Shown here one piece after another: positions 40,142 through 48,206 of a stretch of 64,000 nt of DNA (position 1 is its first letter; every line of letters begins with the position of its first letter). Source of the DNA: RHKX01 sp963784885. Lineage in GTDB: Bacteria; Actinomycetota; Thermoleophilia; Solirubrobacterales; 70-9. The translations under genes and the position numbers were made by a program. Where the stretch lies: contig CAWATA010000004.1 of NCBI GenBank assembly GCA_963784885.1, positions 682,001 to 746,000 of the forward strand, given 5' to 3'. Under the pieces are notes generated by a model. It made no database searches, was not told where the DNA came from, and was given only the letters and a program-made list of their open reading frames with translations.

Positions 40142-40561
40142 ATGCGGAAACAAGTGTGGATCCTGCTGATCGTTGGCGTTCTCGCCCTCGGTCTGCTCGC
40201 CGCCGGATGCGGCAGCAGCGACGATTCGAGCAGCACCGAAGTGACGCTCGAGGACACCGACGCCTCGACGACGACCGAGGGAACAGACACCACGGTGACT
40301 GCGACCGACACGACGTCGACCAGCAGCGACAGTGGCGGCACGGCGACCGCCGACGACGTCTACAACGCCTGCGTCGACGCGATCCAGGGCACGGCGGCCG
40401 AGCAGGCCGGCCAGACCGCCTGCGAGCAGGCGCGCGATGCCTTCGACCAGTGCGCGAAGCAGGCCGAGGCCGCGGGTGGAGATGCCGCCGACACAGCGCT
40501 CGGGATCTGCCAGCAGGCCGCCGATCAGGCAGTCAAGTCGCTGGAGTCCGCCGGGGGCTGA
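40142..40561 (+). CDS. Small Thr/Ser-rich lipoprotein, unknown function
   Basis: The N-terminus has a lipoprotein signal (WILLIVGVLALGLLAAGC, the Cys being acylated), a Ser/Thr/Asp-rich linker and a mature domain of about 80 residues with four Cys spaced as in a helical disulfide bundle (NACVD, TACEQ, DQCAK, GICQQ). The ATG at 40142 is preceded by GGAGG with five bases spacing, so I prefer it to the ATG at 40130. Secreted or cell-envelope location is likely; no function can be given. A strong terminator follows. Confidence 0.78.
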   Translation: MRKQVWILLIVGVLALGLLAAGCGSSDDSSSTEVTLEDTDASTTTEGTDTTVTATDTTSTSSDSGGTATADDVYNACVDAIQGTAAEQAGQTACEQARDAFDQCAKQAEAAGGDAADTALGICQQAADQAVKSLESAGG

Positions 40562-40593
40562 TCCGGGCCGACGGCCGACATCAGGCTCGATTG

Positions 40594-40629
40594 CGGGCGG
40601 CTCCGGCTCAGGCCGGGGTCGCCCGTTTT
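40594..40629 (+). terminator. Canonical intrinsic terminator
   Basis: A 14-bp stem (40594-40607 with 40612-40625, two G-T pairs) closes a 4-base loop and is followed by TTTT. It ends the lipoprotein transcript. The minus-strand methyltransferase stop codon (40608-40610) lies within the loop. Confidence 0.85.
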
Positions 40630-41375
40630 CGTGCCGAGATGTCGAGCCGCACGTAGTCGAGCTCCGGCTCCGGGCCGAGCCGGTCCATGACCGCGTCGAC
40701 GAGTTCGTCGCGGCGGCCGGCGGGCAGCCGTTCGAGGTGGGCCCCGAGGCAGACGCTGCGGACGAACTCGCGGGGCTCGGGCGGGCGTGCCGGGCGCGGG
40801 GAAAGCCGGCAATCGATCGCGTCGAACCCGGCTGCCGCCAGCAGCTCCGCGGTCTCCTCGGGCACCGCGAAGTGCGCTGGATCGAATCCCGTCAGCTCGG
40901 GAAAGCGGCCCTCCCCCGTGACGTCGGCGACGGCCGCGTAGAACCGCGCGACGTTCCCCCGCCCTCCGCACTGCGCCTCGAGGCGCCCGCCGTCGACGAG
41001 CGCGGCGGCCAGCGTCGCGAACAGGCCGGCGTGGTCGTCGATCCAGTGGAAGACGGCATTGCTGAAGACGACGTCGACCGGATCGCGGAGCGCGAGCTCG
41101 GTGATGTCGGCCTGCACGACCTCGGTCCGGGTGGGGTCGAGCAGGGCCCGCGCCTCAGCGACCATCGCGGCCGACCCGTCGACGGCGATCACCCGACCTC
41201 GGGGCAGGCGGTCGAGCAGGAGCTGCGTCACCCGACCGGTTCCGCATCCGGCGTCGAGGACGGTCTCGTCACCGCGCAGGCGCAGGCGCTCGACGACCGC
41301 CTCCGCCCACCGTTGCTGCGGCGTCGAGACGCGGTCGTAGGTCGAGGCGTCCCAGTCGCGGGTGCGGGCCGCCAT
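40608..41375 (-). CDS. Class I SAM-dependent methyltransferase (Tam-like)
   Basis: This 255-residue protein has the SAM-binding motif VLDAGCGTGRVT (residues 39-50), the acidic loop VIAVDGSAAMVAEA and VVFSNAVFHWIDDH, the pattern of trans-aconitate 2-methyltransferase-like enzymes. Its real acceptor is unknown; a link to LeuCD is interesting since aconitate-like acids are LeuC-type substrates, but this is an inference. It starts two bases after the leuD stop. Confidence 0.8.
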   Translation of the reverse strand: MAARTRDWDASTYDRVSTPQQRWAEAVVERLRLRGDETVLDAGCGTGRVTQLLLDRLPRGRVIAVDGSAAMVAEARALLDPTRTEVVQADITELALRDPVDVVFSNAVFHWIDDHAGLFATLAAALVDGGRLEAQCGGRGNVARFYAAVADVTGEGRFPELTGFDPAHFAVPEETAELLAAAGFDAIDCRLSPRPARPPEPREFVRSVCLGAHLERLPAGRRDELVDAVMDRLGPEPELDYVRLDISARKRATPA

Positions 41376-41377
41376 CG

Positions 41378-41938
41378 CTACAGCGCGGTCGTCGGCGCTC
41401 CGAGCGCGGGGTGGTCGTGCTCGTAGGCGTCGATGTCCGCCTCCGACTGCAGCGTCACCGAGATCTCGTCGTGGCCGCCGAGCAGCCGGTGCTTGGTCTC
41501 CTCGTCGATCTCGAACCGGACGACTCCGCCCTCATAGTCGACCGTCTGATCGTCGAGGTCGATCCGGACACGGCCGGAGGCGGCGATGCCCCGGCAGTGC
41601 TCGCGCGGCAGAATCACCGGCAGGAAGCCGTTCTTGGTCGCGTTCGAATAGAAGATGTCGGAGAAGGACGGGGCGATAACGGCCTCGAAGCCGAAGTCGG
41701 CGAGGGCCCAGACCGCGTGCTCGCGAGACGAGCCGGACCCGAAGTTGGGACCGGCGACAAGCACCGGGTTCCGCTCCAGCTCGATCTCGCCGTCGCGCAG
41801 CCAGTCGTAGAACAGGAACTCGCCGAAGCCGGTCCGCTCGATCCGCTTCAGGAACTGCTTGGGGATGATCTGGTCGGTGTCGACATCGGCCCGGTCGAGC
41901 ACCGAGACGTTGCCTTCGATCACGTCGATCGGCCTCAT
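41378..41938 (-). CDS. leuD: 3-isopropylmalate dehydratase small subunit
   Basis: LeuD forms the swivelling domain that completes the LeuCD isomerase. The 186-residue protein has DVDTDQIIPKQFLKRI, VAGPNFGSGSSREHAVWAL and FSDIFYSNATKNGFLPV. The ATG at 41938 overlaps the leuC stop as ATGA, giving balanced translation. The open frame extends far upstream through leuC in another reading frame and is not used. Confidence 0.96.
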   Translation of the reverse strand: MRPIDVIEGNVSVLDRADVDTDQIIPKQFLKRIERTGFGEFLFYDWLRDGEIELERNPVLVAGPNFGSGSSREHAVWALADFGFEAVIAPSFSDIFYSNATKNGFLPVILPREHCRGIAASGRVRIDLDDQTVDYEGGVVRFEIDEETKHRLLGGHDEISVTLQSEADIDAYEHDHPALGAPTTAL

Positions 41939-43347
41939 CGTGCACCACCTTCCGTCGTCGCCGCCCAGTCCCTGATGTCGACGAACCGCCCCTCGATCGC
42001 GGCGGCCGCAGCCATCCGCGGGCTGACGAGGTGGGTTCTCCCGCCCTTGCCCTGACGGCCCTCGAAGTTCCGGTTCGAGGTCGACGCGCAGCGCTCGCCC
42101 TCGATCAGGATGTCGGGGTTCATCCCCAGGCACATCGAGCACCCCGACGCCCGCCACTCGAAGCCGGCGTCGCGGAAGACCTCGTGCAGGCCCTCCTGCT
42201 CGGCGCTCCGGCGGACCTGCTCGGAGCCGGGCACGACCATCGCCCGGACGCTCGGCGCGACCTTGCGGCCGGCGACCATCGAAGCAGCGGCACGCAGGTC
42301 CTCGATCCGCGAGTTCGTGCAGGATCCGATGAAGACCCGATCGAGCTCGATCTCGGTGATCGGTGTGCCCGGCTCCAGCGCCATGTAGGCGAGCGCGCGC
42401 TCGGCCGTCTCGGCGTCGACCGGGCCGTCGAGGGTCGCCGGGTCGGGAACGCGCGCGGCGACCTCGGTCACCATTCCCGGGTTCGTTCCCCAGGTCACCA
42501 TCGGCGACAGGGTCGATGCGTCGATCTCGACCTCGGTGTCGAACTCGGCGCCCTCGTCGGTCGCCAGCTCGCGCCACTCCGCCACCGCCGCGTCGAAATC
42601 GGCGGGCGCTCCCGGCCGGCCGCGGACGTACTCGAACGTGGTCTCGTCGGGAGCGATCATGCCGGCGCGACCGCCGCCCTCGATGGTCATGTTGCAGATC
42701 GTCATCCGCCCCTCCATCGAGAGCCCGCGGACGGTCTCGCCGGCGAACTCGACGACGTAGCCGACCATGCCGCCGGTCCCGAGGCGCCCGATCGTCGCCA
42801 GGATCATGTCCTTGGCGCTGACGCCCGCCGGCAGCTCGCCGCTGTAGTTCACGCGCATCGTCTTCGGACGGCGCTGGACCAGAGTCTGAGTCGCGAGGAC
42901 GTGCTCGACCTCGGACGTGCCGATTCCGAAGGCGAGGGCACCGAAGGCGCCGTGGGTCGCGGTGTGGGAGTCACCGCAGACGATCGTCATGCCGGGCTGG
43001 GTGATTCCCAGCTCCGGACCGATGACATGCACGATCCCCCGCCGGTTCGAGCCCAGCGAGTACAGCGGGACGCCGAACTCCTCGCAGTTGCTCTCCAGGG
43101 CCTCGACCTGCTTGCGGGAGAGCTCGTCGGCGATCAGCCGGGCCGCCGGCGTGTCGTCGGTGGGGACGTTGTGGTCCGCGGTCGCCAGCGTGCGATCGGG
43201 TCGCCGGACGGGGCGACCCGCCAGGCGGAGGCCGTCGAACGCCTGCGGGGACGTCACCTCGTGGACGAGGTGGAGGTCGATGTAGATCAGGCCGTCGGCG
43301 ACTTCGTGCCGCTTCCAGATCTTGTCGAACATCGTCTCTGCGCTCAT
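41935..43347 (-). CDS. leuC: 3-isopropylmalate dehydratase large subunit
   Basis: LeuC holds the [4Fe-4S] cluster that interconverts 2- and 3-isopropylmalate, and would serve the citramalate route too. The 470-residue protein has IVCGDSHTATHGAFGALAFG, the cluster cysteines in FIGSCTNSRIEDL and SGCSMCLGMNPD, and STSNRNFEGRQGKGG. A GGAG is visible 8-10 bases before the ATG. It follows the XRE-cupin gene by 36 bases, so the regulator may be co-transcribed with leuCD. Confidence 0.97.
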   Translation of the reverse strand: MSAETMFDKIWKRHEVADGLIYIDLHLVHEVTSPQAFDGLRLAGRPVRRPDRTLATADHNVPTDDTPAARLIADELSRKQVEALESNCEEFGVPLYSLGSNRRGIVHVIGPELGITQPGMTIVCGDSHTATHGAFGALAFGIGTSEVEHVLATQTLVQRRPKTMRVNYSGELPAGVSAKDMILATIGRLGTGGMVGYVVEFAGETVRGLSMEGRMTICNMTIEGGGRAGMIAPDETTFEYVRGRPGAPADFDAAVAEWRELATDEGAEFDTEVEIDASTLSPMVTWGTNPGMVTEVAARVPDPATLDGPVDAETAERALAYMALEPGTPITEIELDRVFIGSCTNSRIEDLRAAASMVAGRKVAPSVRAMVVPGSEQVRRSAEQEGLHEVFRDAGFEWRASGCSMCLGMNPDILIEGERCASTSNRNFEGRQGKGGRTHLVSPRMAAAAAIEGRFVDIRDWAATTEGGAR

Positions 43348-43383
43348 CGCCTTGCTCCTGTCGGTATTCGTTTCGTCACGGTC

Positions 43384-44055
43384 TCAGCTCCGTCTCAGCC
43401 CGGCGGCGATGACGGCGAGGAACTCGCCCGTCGTCGAACCGGGGTTGTGAAGGTTGTGGGGAAGGTCCGCATCGAATGTGGCGCTGTCGCCGGCGGCGAG
43501 CGGATGGCGCTCCCCATCGACTGACAGCTCGATCGCGCCCGAGAGAACGACGACCGTCTCGCGGCTCCCGGGCTCGTGGATCGGCGGATCGGCCTCGCCG
43601 CCGGTCGAGCGGCCGGGATCGAGCCGGTGCCGGGAGACGTCCGCGCGCTGCCCCGGGAGCGGCGGGGTCAGCTCCTCGATCTCGTGGCCCGGGCGGCTGC
43701 TGCGGCGTCCGCTGCCGCTGCGGACGACCACGACGTTGCCGCCCTCCTCGAGCCGGAGCAGCTGCGAAAGCGTCAGCTCGAGACCGTCTGCGATCCGTGC
43801 CGCCACCGTCAGGGTCGGGCTGCTCTCGCCGCGCTCGACCTGCGACAGGGTCGCGGCGCCGACGCCGGAGCGCTCGGCGAGGTCGCGGAGCGAGAGCCCC
43901 ATCCCCTCTCGCAGCGCCTTGACCCGCGCTCCGATCGCCGCCGGATCGATCGCCGGCGCCGGGGCGGTTGGCGATGTCGCCTTCGTTGCGGTGGCAGCTG
44001 TCATGGTCTGGACCCGCTTCGGAGGCGCGGGTCGGCTGTACGTTATCACAGACAT
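43384..44055 (-). CDS. XRE-family regulator with C-terminal cupin domain
   Basis: The N-terminal helix-turn-helix (about residues 40-95: VKALREGMGLSLRDLAERSG, GAATLSQVERGESSPTLTVA) binds DNA; the C-terminal half is a small cupin (HEPGSRETVVVLSGAIELSV, HPLAAGDSATFDADLPHNLH) likely to sense a small molecule. Such proteins regulate neighbouring metabolic genes. Two starts are possible: ATG at 44055, on which a good promoter would initiate directly (leaderless), and ATG at 44004. It is directly upstream of leuCD. Confidence 0.86.
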   Translation of the reverse strand: MSVITYSRPAPPKRVQTMTAATATKATSPTAPAPAIDPAAIGARVKALREGMGLSLRDLAERSGVGAATLSQVERGESSPTLTVAARIADGLELTLSQLLRLEEGGNVVVVRSGSGRRSSRPGHEIEELTPPLPGQRADVSRHRLDPGRSTGGEADPPIHEPGSRETVVVLSGAIELSVDGERHPLAAGDSATFDADLPHNLHNPGSTTGEFLAVIAAGLRRS

Positions 44056-44061
44056 GCGTCC

Positions 44062-44090
44062 GGTATGCCAGAGCCACGCGGCGTCGTCAA
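44062..44090 (-). promoter_or_regulatory. Promoter of the XRE-cupin-leuCD operon
   Basis: Minus-strand TTGACG (44090-44085), a 17-base spacer and CATACC (44067-44062). The predicted start point, 7 bases on, coincides with the ATG at 44055. An imperfect palindrome CTGTGATAACGTACAG just inside the gene could be an operator. Confidence 0.5.
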
Positions 44091-44121
44091 TACCCCTGCG
44101 GCCGCCCGGGTGACGGCGCCC

Positions 44122-44871
44122 TCAGCGCGACTGCCGCGTCGGCCGGATCAGGATCTCGTTGATGCTGACGTGCGGCGGCTGAGTGACGGCGAATGCGATC
44201 GAGCGGGCGATGTCCTCGGGTTCGAGAACCTTGCCGATCCTCTCGATCATCTTCTCCATCGCCCCGACGACTGCGGGATTCTCGTTGTGTCCCTGAAGCT
44301 CGGTGTCGACCCACCCCGGCTCGACCACGGTGACGCGGACGTCGGCGTTGGCGCACTCCTGGCGGAGCGCCTCCGAGAACCCGACCACGCCCCATTTGGT
44401 CATGTTGTAGACGCCGCTCCCCACGGCCGCAGTCCGCCCGGCGACCGACGAGACGTTGACGATGTGCCCGGAGCCGGCCGCGCCCATGATCGGTAGCGCC
44501 GCATGGGTGCAGTAGAGGAGCCCGAGCTCGTTGACCTCGATCATCCGTCGCCATTCGTCGGTCGGGGCTCCCGCGACCGGGCCGAGCAGCATCACGCCGG
44601 CGTTGTTGACGAGCACGTCGAGTCGACCGAGCTCGGCGACTGCCCGCTCGACGAAGGCGTTGGCCTGGCCCTCGTCGGTGACATCGGTCGGGATCGCGAG
44701 AGCCGTTCCGCCGTCGGAGCCGATGCGCTCTGCGAGCTCGGAGATCCGGTCCTCGCGCCGTGCCGCCAGCGCGACGCTCGCGCCCTCGGCCACGAGCGCG
44801 AGCGCGGTCGCCTCACCGATGCCAGACGAGGCACCGGTGATGGCCGCAACCTTCCCATCCAGCAGACCCAT
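44122..44871 (-). CDS. Short-chain dehydrogenase/reductase
   Basis: A classical SDR of 249 residues with the nucleotide-binding TGASSGIG (12-19), NNAG (89-92), catalytic Ser about 141 and the YNMTK motif (Tyr 155, Lys 159). The residue after the second strand (AARRED) favours NADP(H). It resembles broad-specificity SDRs of the YdfG type; the substrate is unknown. It lies downstream of leuA, with a tandem repeat in the gap. Confidence 0.88.
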   Translation of the reverse strand: MGLLDGKVAAITGASSGIGEATALALVAEGASVALAARREDRISELAERIGSDGGTALAIPTDVTDEGQANAFVERAVAELGRLDVLVNNAGVMLLGPVAGAPTDEWRRMIEVNELGLLYCTHAALPIMGAAGSGHIVNVSSVAGRTAAVGSGVYNMTKWGVVGFSEALRQECANADVRVTVVEPGWVDTELQGHNENPAVVGAMEKMIERIGKVLEPEDIARSIAFAVTQPPHVSINEILIRPTRQSR

Positions 44872-44930
44872 GAACCGACCCTACCGAACCAACCTCACAG
44901 GGTTCCCGTCAAGCAGCACCCAACGGTCCG

Positions 44931-45045
44931 AGGGGAGCGGACGGCGAAGCCGGAGCATCCCCTCGGGGTCATCCAGGGGAGCGGACGGCGAAGCCGGAGC
45001 ATCCCCTCGGGGTCATCCAGGGGAGCGGACGGCGAAGGCTCGGGG
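44931..45045. repeat. 44-base tandem repeat, about 2.6 copies
   Basis: Two identical 44-base copies (44931-44974 and 44975-45018) are followed by a third that keeps the first 19 bases and then a shortened tail (45019-45045). Each unit contains self-complementary ends (AGGGGA...TCCCCT) and CCCCTCGGGG. It lies between the leuA stop (45050) and the SDR start. No open frame of interest crosses it. Confidence 0.85.
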
Positions 45046-45049
45046 TCGT

Positions 45050-46699
45050 CTACGGACCGGGCGGGAAGGGCGAAGCGGCGGAGGCGTCGGCGACGACCGA
45101 CTCGGCCTCGCGAACGGCGGCACCCTCGAGCGCGTTCGCAAGGGCCCGGACGTAGGCCTGGGCGGATGCCTCGATGATGTCGGTCGAGACGCCCTGGCCG
45201 CTCGCCAGGCGCCCGTGCGCGCGCAGCATCACGGTCACCTCGCCGAGCGCGTCATCGCCCTCGCCGACGGCGGAGACGGTGAACTGGCTGAGCTCGCAGC
45301 GGGTGTCGACGGCCGCCTGGATCGCCCCGAACACGGCATCGACGGGGCCGTCGCCGCCGGATTCGCCGACGACCTCCTCGCCGGCCGGCGTCGTGACGCC
45401 GACCCGGGCCAGCGGCTCGCGCCGGGTGCCGGCCTCGACCTCGAACCATGCGAGCTCGTACTTCTGCGAGGCCTCGCGCATCTCGTCGGAGACGATCGCC
45501 TCGAGATCGAGCGCGGTCACCTGCTTCTTCTTGTCCGCGAGCTCCTTGAACCGCTTGAAGGCTGTGTTCAGGGCATTGCCCTCGACGACGAAGCCGAGCT
45601 GCTCCAGCGCGTCCTTCAGCGCGTGGCGACCGGAGTGCTTGCCGAGCACGATCTGGTTCGAGTCGAGGCCGACGTCGCGGGCGTCCATGATCTCGAAGGT
45701 CGTCCGCTCCTTGAGGACCCCGTCCTGGTGGATGCCCGACTCGTGCGCGAACGCGTTGCGCCCGACGATCGCCTTGTTCGGCTGGATCACGTAACCCGTG
45801 AACCGCGAGACCATCCGGCTCGTCCGGGCGAGCTCGGTCGTCTCCAGGCCGGTGTCGAAGCCGAGGTCGCCGCGGCGGGTCCGCAGCAGCATCACGATCT
45901 CCTCGAGCGAGCAGTTCCCGGCACGCTCGCCGATCCCGTTGACGGCGCACTCGACCTGGCGGGCGCCGGCCTGCACGCCGGCGAACGAGTTCGCGACCGC
46001 GAGCCCGAGGTCGTCGTGGCAGTGGACCGACAGCCGGACGTCGCGGAGCTCCGGCACCAGCTCGTAGAGCCGGGTCAGATACGCCGTGTACTCGGCCGGG
46101 GTGGTGTAGCCGACCGTGTCGGGGATGTTGATGACCCCGGCACCCTCGGCGATCGCGATCCCGCAGATCTCGGCGGTGAACTCGACGTCCGCGCGGGTCG
46201 CGTCCATCGGCGAGAACTCCACGTCCTCGCAGAGCTCGCGCGCGTGCGCCACGGCCGCTTTGGCCTGCCCGCGGACGTCGTCGCGGTCGGTCCGGAGCTG
46301 ATGCTCGATGTGGATGTCCGACGTCGAGATGAAGGTGTGGATGCGCGGGCGCTCGGCCTCTTTGACCGCTCCCCAGGCGGCATCGATGTCGCCCTTCTGG
46401 GTCCTGGCGAGACCACAGATCACCGGGCCTTCGACCGTCCGGGAGATCGCCTGCACAGCCTCGAAGTCGCCGGGAGAGGTGATCGGAAAGCCCGCCTCGA
46501 TCACGTCGGCTCCGAGCCGCGCCAGCTGGCTTGCGATCTCGACCTTCTCCTGCGTGTTGAGGGAGATGCCGGGGGACTGCTCGCCATCGCGGAGCGTCGT
46601 GTCGAAGATCTCGACCCGCTCGTAATCCGCCGGTGGCGTCGCACCCGGGTCCTGTACGCCTTCTCTGCCTCGGTGTGAGGTGGTGTTATCAGCGCTCAT
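45050..46699 (-). CDS. leuA: 2-isopropylmalate synthase
   Basis: LeuA condenses 2-oxoisovalerate with acetyl-CoA, the committed step to leucine. The 549-residue type 1 enzyme has IFDTTLRDGEQSPGISL, VIEAGFPITSPGDFEAV, INIPDTVGYTTPAEY, SVHCHDDLGLAVANS, ECAVNGIGERAGNCSLEE and the HESGIHQDGVLK segment, then the C-terminal regulatory domain (GDGPVDAVFGAIQ) where leucine feeds back. An N-terminal 26-residue extension is variable. The ATG at 46699 has AAGGAG about 8 bases upstream. A leucine-rich leader peptide precedes it. Confidence 0.97.
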   Translation of the reverse strand: MSADNTTSHRGREGVQDPGATPPADYERVEIFDTTLRDGEQSPGISLNTQEKVEIASQLARLGADVIEAGFPITSPGDFEAVQAISRTVEGPVICGLARTQKGDIDAAWGAVKEAERPRIHTFISTSDIHIEHQLRTDRDDVRGQAKAAVAHARELCEDVEFSPMDATRADVEFTAEICGIAIAEGAGVINIPDTVGYTTPAEYTAYLTRLYELVPELRDVRLSVHCHDDLGLAVANSFAGVQAGARQVECAVNGIGERAGNCSLEEIVMLLRTRRGDLGFDTGLETTELARTSRMVSRFTGYVIQPNKAIVGRNAFAHESGIHQDGVLKERTTFEIMDARDVGLDSNQIVLGKHSGRHALKDALEQLGFVVEGNALNTAFKRFKELADKKKQVTALDLEAIVSDEMREASQKYELAWFEVEAGTRREPLARVGVTTPAGEEVVGESGGDGPVDAVFGAIQAAVDTRCELSQFTVSAVGEGDDALGEVTVMLRAHGRLASGQGVSTDIIEASAQAYVRALANALEGAAVREAESVVADASAASPFPPGP

Positions 46700-46706
46700 T
46701 CGCTGA

Positions 46707-46717
46707 CTCCTTCTCTC
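46707..46717 (-). promoter_or_regulatory. leuA Shine-Dalgarno region complementary to leader Leu codons
   Basis: The minus strand reads GAGAGAAGGAG. Its 9-base core GAGAAGGAG (46715-46707) is exactly complementary to CTCCTTCTC within the Leu-codon run of the leader peptide (46795-46787). Pairing would hide the leuA ribosome-binding site. Confidence 0.6.
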
Positions 46718-46765
46718 TGGTGGTTCGGATTCCCTTTTCTCTCGCGGCTATCGCGCCGCCCAGCG

Positions 46766-46825
46766 CTATTCCCCCCGGAGGGGGAGGAGAAGGAGAAGCG
46801 CGAGGCTGGTGGGCCGGAGGGTCAT
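46766..46825 (-). CDS. leuL: leuA leader peptide (leucine attenuator)
   Basis: A 19-codon frame starts with ATG at 46825 and stops at TAG: MTLRPTSLALLLLLPLRGE. Eight of nineteen codons are Leu, five of them consecutive (CTT CTC CTT CTC CTC). It lies 66 bases upstream of leuA on the same strand and just after a good promoter, so the transcript would begin almost at the ATG. Ribosome stalling on the Leu codons in leucine starvation is the known logic of such leaders. Downstream stems (CCCCCTCCGGGGGG, GCGGC/GCCGC) lack a U-tract, so control of translation is more likely than termination. Confidence 0.8.
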   Translation of the reverse strand: MTLRPTSLALLLLLPLRGE

Positions 46826-46834
46826 CCGGCAGGG

Positions 46835-46862
46835 ACTCTAGCGGAGACGGTGAAACCTGCAA
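46835..46862 (-). promoter_or_regulatory. leuA leader promoter
   Basis: Minus-strand TTGCAG (46862-46857), a 16-base spacer and TAGAGT (46840-46835). The likely start point falls within a few bases of the leader-peptide ATG. It lies in the divergent gap with the AI-2E permease gene. Confidence 0.6.
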
Positions 46863-46884
46863 GGGCGTAGGAAGAAGAATTCCG

Positions 46885-48012
46885 ATGACTCGCGACAAGC
46901 CCGACTCAAGGACGGTATTCAGGATCGTCGTCGTCGCGATCCTGACCGCCGCCGCAGCCGCCCTGCTCGGCCTCGTCGTCGTCAAGATCGACACGACGAT
47001 CCGCTGGTTCGTCACCGCCCTGTTCCTCGCCCTGGCGCTGGCGCCGGCCGTCGAGCTCGTCCAGCGGATCCCGATCCGGGGACGGAACCTGCCGCGCTGG
47101 CTGGCGATCTCGGTCACCTTCGTCCTCGCATTCCTCGCGCTCGCCTTCCTCGTCCTCAACGTCATTCCGCCGATGGTCGACGAGGTCGAGCAGGTCGGCA
47201 CCCTCGGGCCTGGCTACGTCCGCGACGCCGAGGAATGGGCCAACGACAACGACAAGTTCCGCGACCTCAACGCCCAGTACCACCTGACCGCGACCCTGAA
47301 GTCACAGGCCTCGCAGCTCCCGAGCGAGTTCTCGAGCGCCGCGGGCGAGCTCGAATCCGTGACCGTGAGCCTGCTCAAGCACCTCGTCAGCGCGATCACG
47401 GTCCTCGTGCTGGCCTTCTTCCTGCTGCTCGAGGGGCCGGGTCTTCTCGACCGCTTCCTGTCCTGGGTGGGCGGCGAACGCGAACGCCGGGGGCGCGCAA
47501 TCGCCGCCGGGATCTACGGCGTCGTTCGCGGTTATGTGACCGTCAACCTGTCGCTGGCCGTCGTCGCAGGCCTCTTCACCTGGGGTGTGCTCGAGATTCT
47601 CGGGGTCGACCTCGCGGTCCCGCTCGCGATCCTCGTCGCGCTCTTCGACCTGGTGCCCCTGATCGGGCTGACGATCGGCGGGCTGGTCGTCGCCGCGGTC
47701 GCGGCCCTCCACTCATTCCCCGACGCGATGCTGATCTGGATCGTCGCCTTCGTCGCCTTCCAGCAGCTCCAGGACCGGGTCGTCCAGCCCCTCCTCTACG
47801 GCCGCGCGGTCAAGGTCAACCCGCTGATCGCGATCCTCGTGCTCTTCGCCGGGGCCCAGATCTCCGGCATCCTCGGCGCCCTGATCGCGATTCCGGTCGC
47901 GGCCTCGATCGCCGTGGTCTTCAAGGTCCTGGACCCGCGGCCGCCGGCCGAGGCGGAGCCGGCCGAGGCGCATGAACCGCCGGCCGGCGAGGCGAGCGCC
48001 CAACCCGCCTGA
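46885..48012 (+). CDS. AI-2E/PerM family permease
   Basis: This 375-residue membrane protein has the AI-2E transporter family layout: two N-terminal helices (VFRIVVVAILTAAAAALLGL, FVTALFLALALAPAVELV), a soluble central segment (about 95-150), then helices including FTWGVLEILGVDLAVPLAIL, FDLVPLIGLTIGGLVVAAV and the family-typical QQLQDRVVQPLLYGRAVKVN near the C-terminus. Members export AI-2 or act as ion antiporters; the substrate here is unknown. The ATG at 46885 has GGAAGAAGAA upstream; the frame extends upstream into leuA but is not used. Confidence 0.88.
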   Translation: MTRDKPDSRTVFRIVVVAILTAAAAALLGLVVVKIDTTIRWFVTALFLALALAPAVELVQRIPIRGRNLPRWLAISVTFVLAFLALAFLVLNVIPPMVDEVEQVGTLGPGYVRDAEEWANDNDKFRDLNAQYHLTATLKSQASQLPSEFSSAAGELESVTVSLLKHLVSAITVLVLAFFLLLEGPGLLDRFLSWVGGERERRGRAIAAGIYGVVRGYVTVNLSLAVVAGLFTWGVLEILGVDLAVPLAILVALFDLVPLIGLTIGGLVVAAVAALHSFPDAMLIWIVAFVAFQQLQDRVVQPLLYGRAVKVNPLIAILVLFAGAQISGILGALIAIPVAASIAVVFKVLDPRPPAEAEPAEAHEPPAGEASAQPA

Positions 48013-48129
48013 GTTGCATCCCCTCGCGACGGCCCGGGGCCTGCCGCCGGAAGCGGCGAGACCCGCTTAGAACCGAGTTCTCGACACCGCCCGGCCCGGA
48101 CGGAGGCGCGGGTGGCGCCGGACGGGGCG

Positions 48130-48158
48130 CCCCACGGCGTGCGCAAGCACCCGTGGGG
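48130..48158. terminator. GCAA-tetraloop hairpin between convergent genes
   Basis: CCCCACGG (48130-48137) pairs with CCGTGGGG (48151-48158); after a one-base bulge, GTGC (48139-48142) pairs with GCAC (48147-48150) around a GCAA tetraloop. It lies between the convergent permease and oxidoreductase genes and is probably a bidirectional terminator without a U-tract. Confidence 0.55.
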
Positions 48159-48206
48159 CTGTCCGGCGACAGGACCCGCGCCGTCGCCCACGACCACCCG
48201 CGCCGG

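Noticed and set aside
44931..45045. Possible CRISPR array
   Set aside because: The units are directly adjacent with no spacers, there are fewer than three copies, and no cas gene is near.
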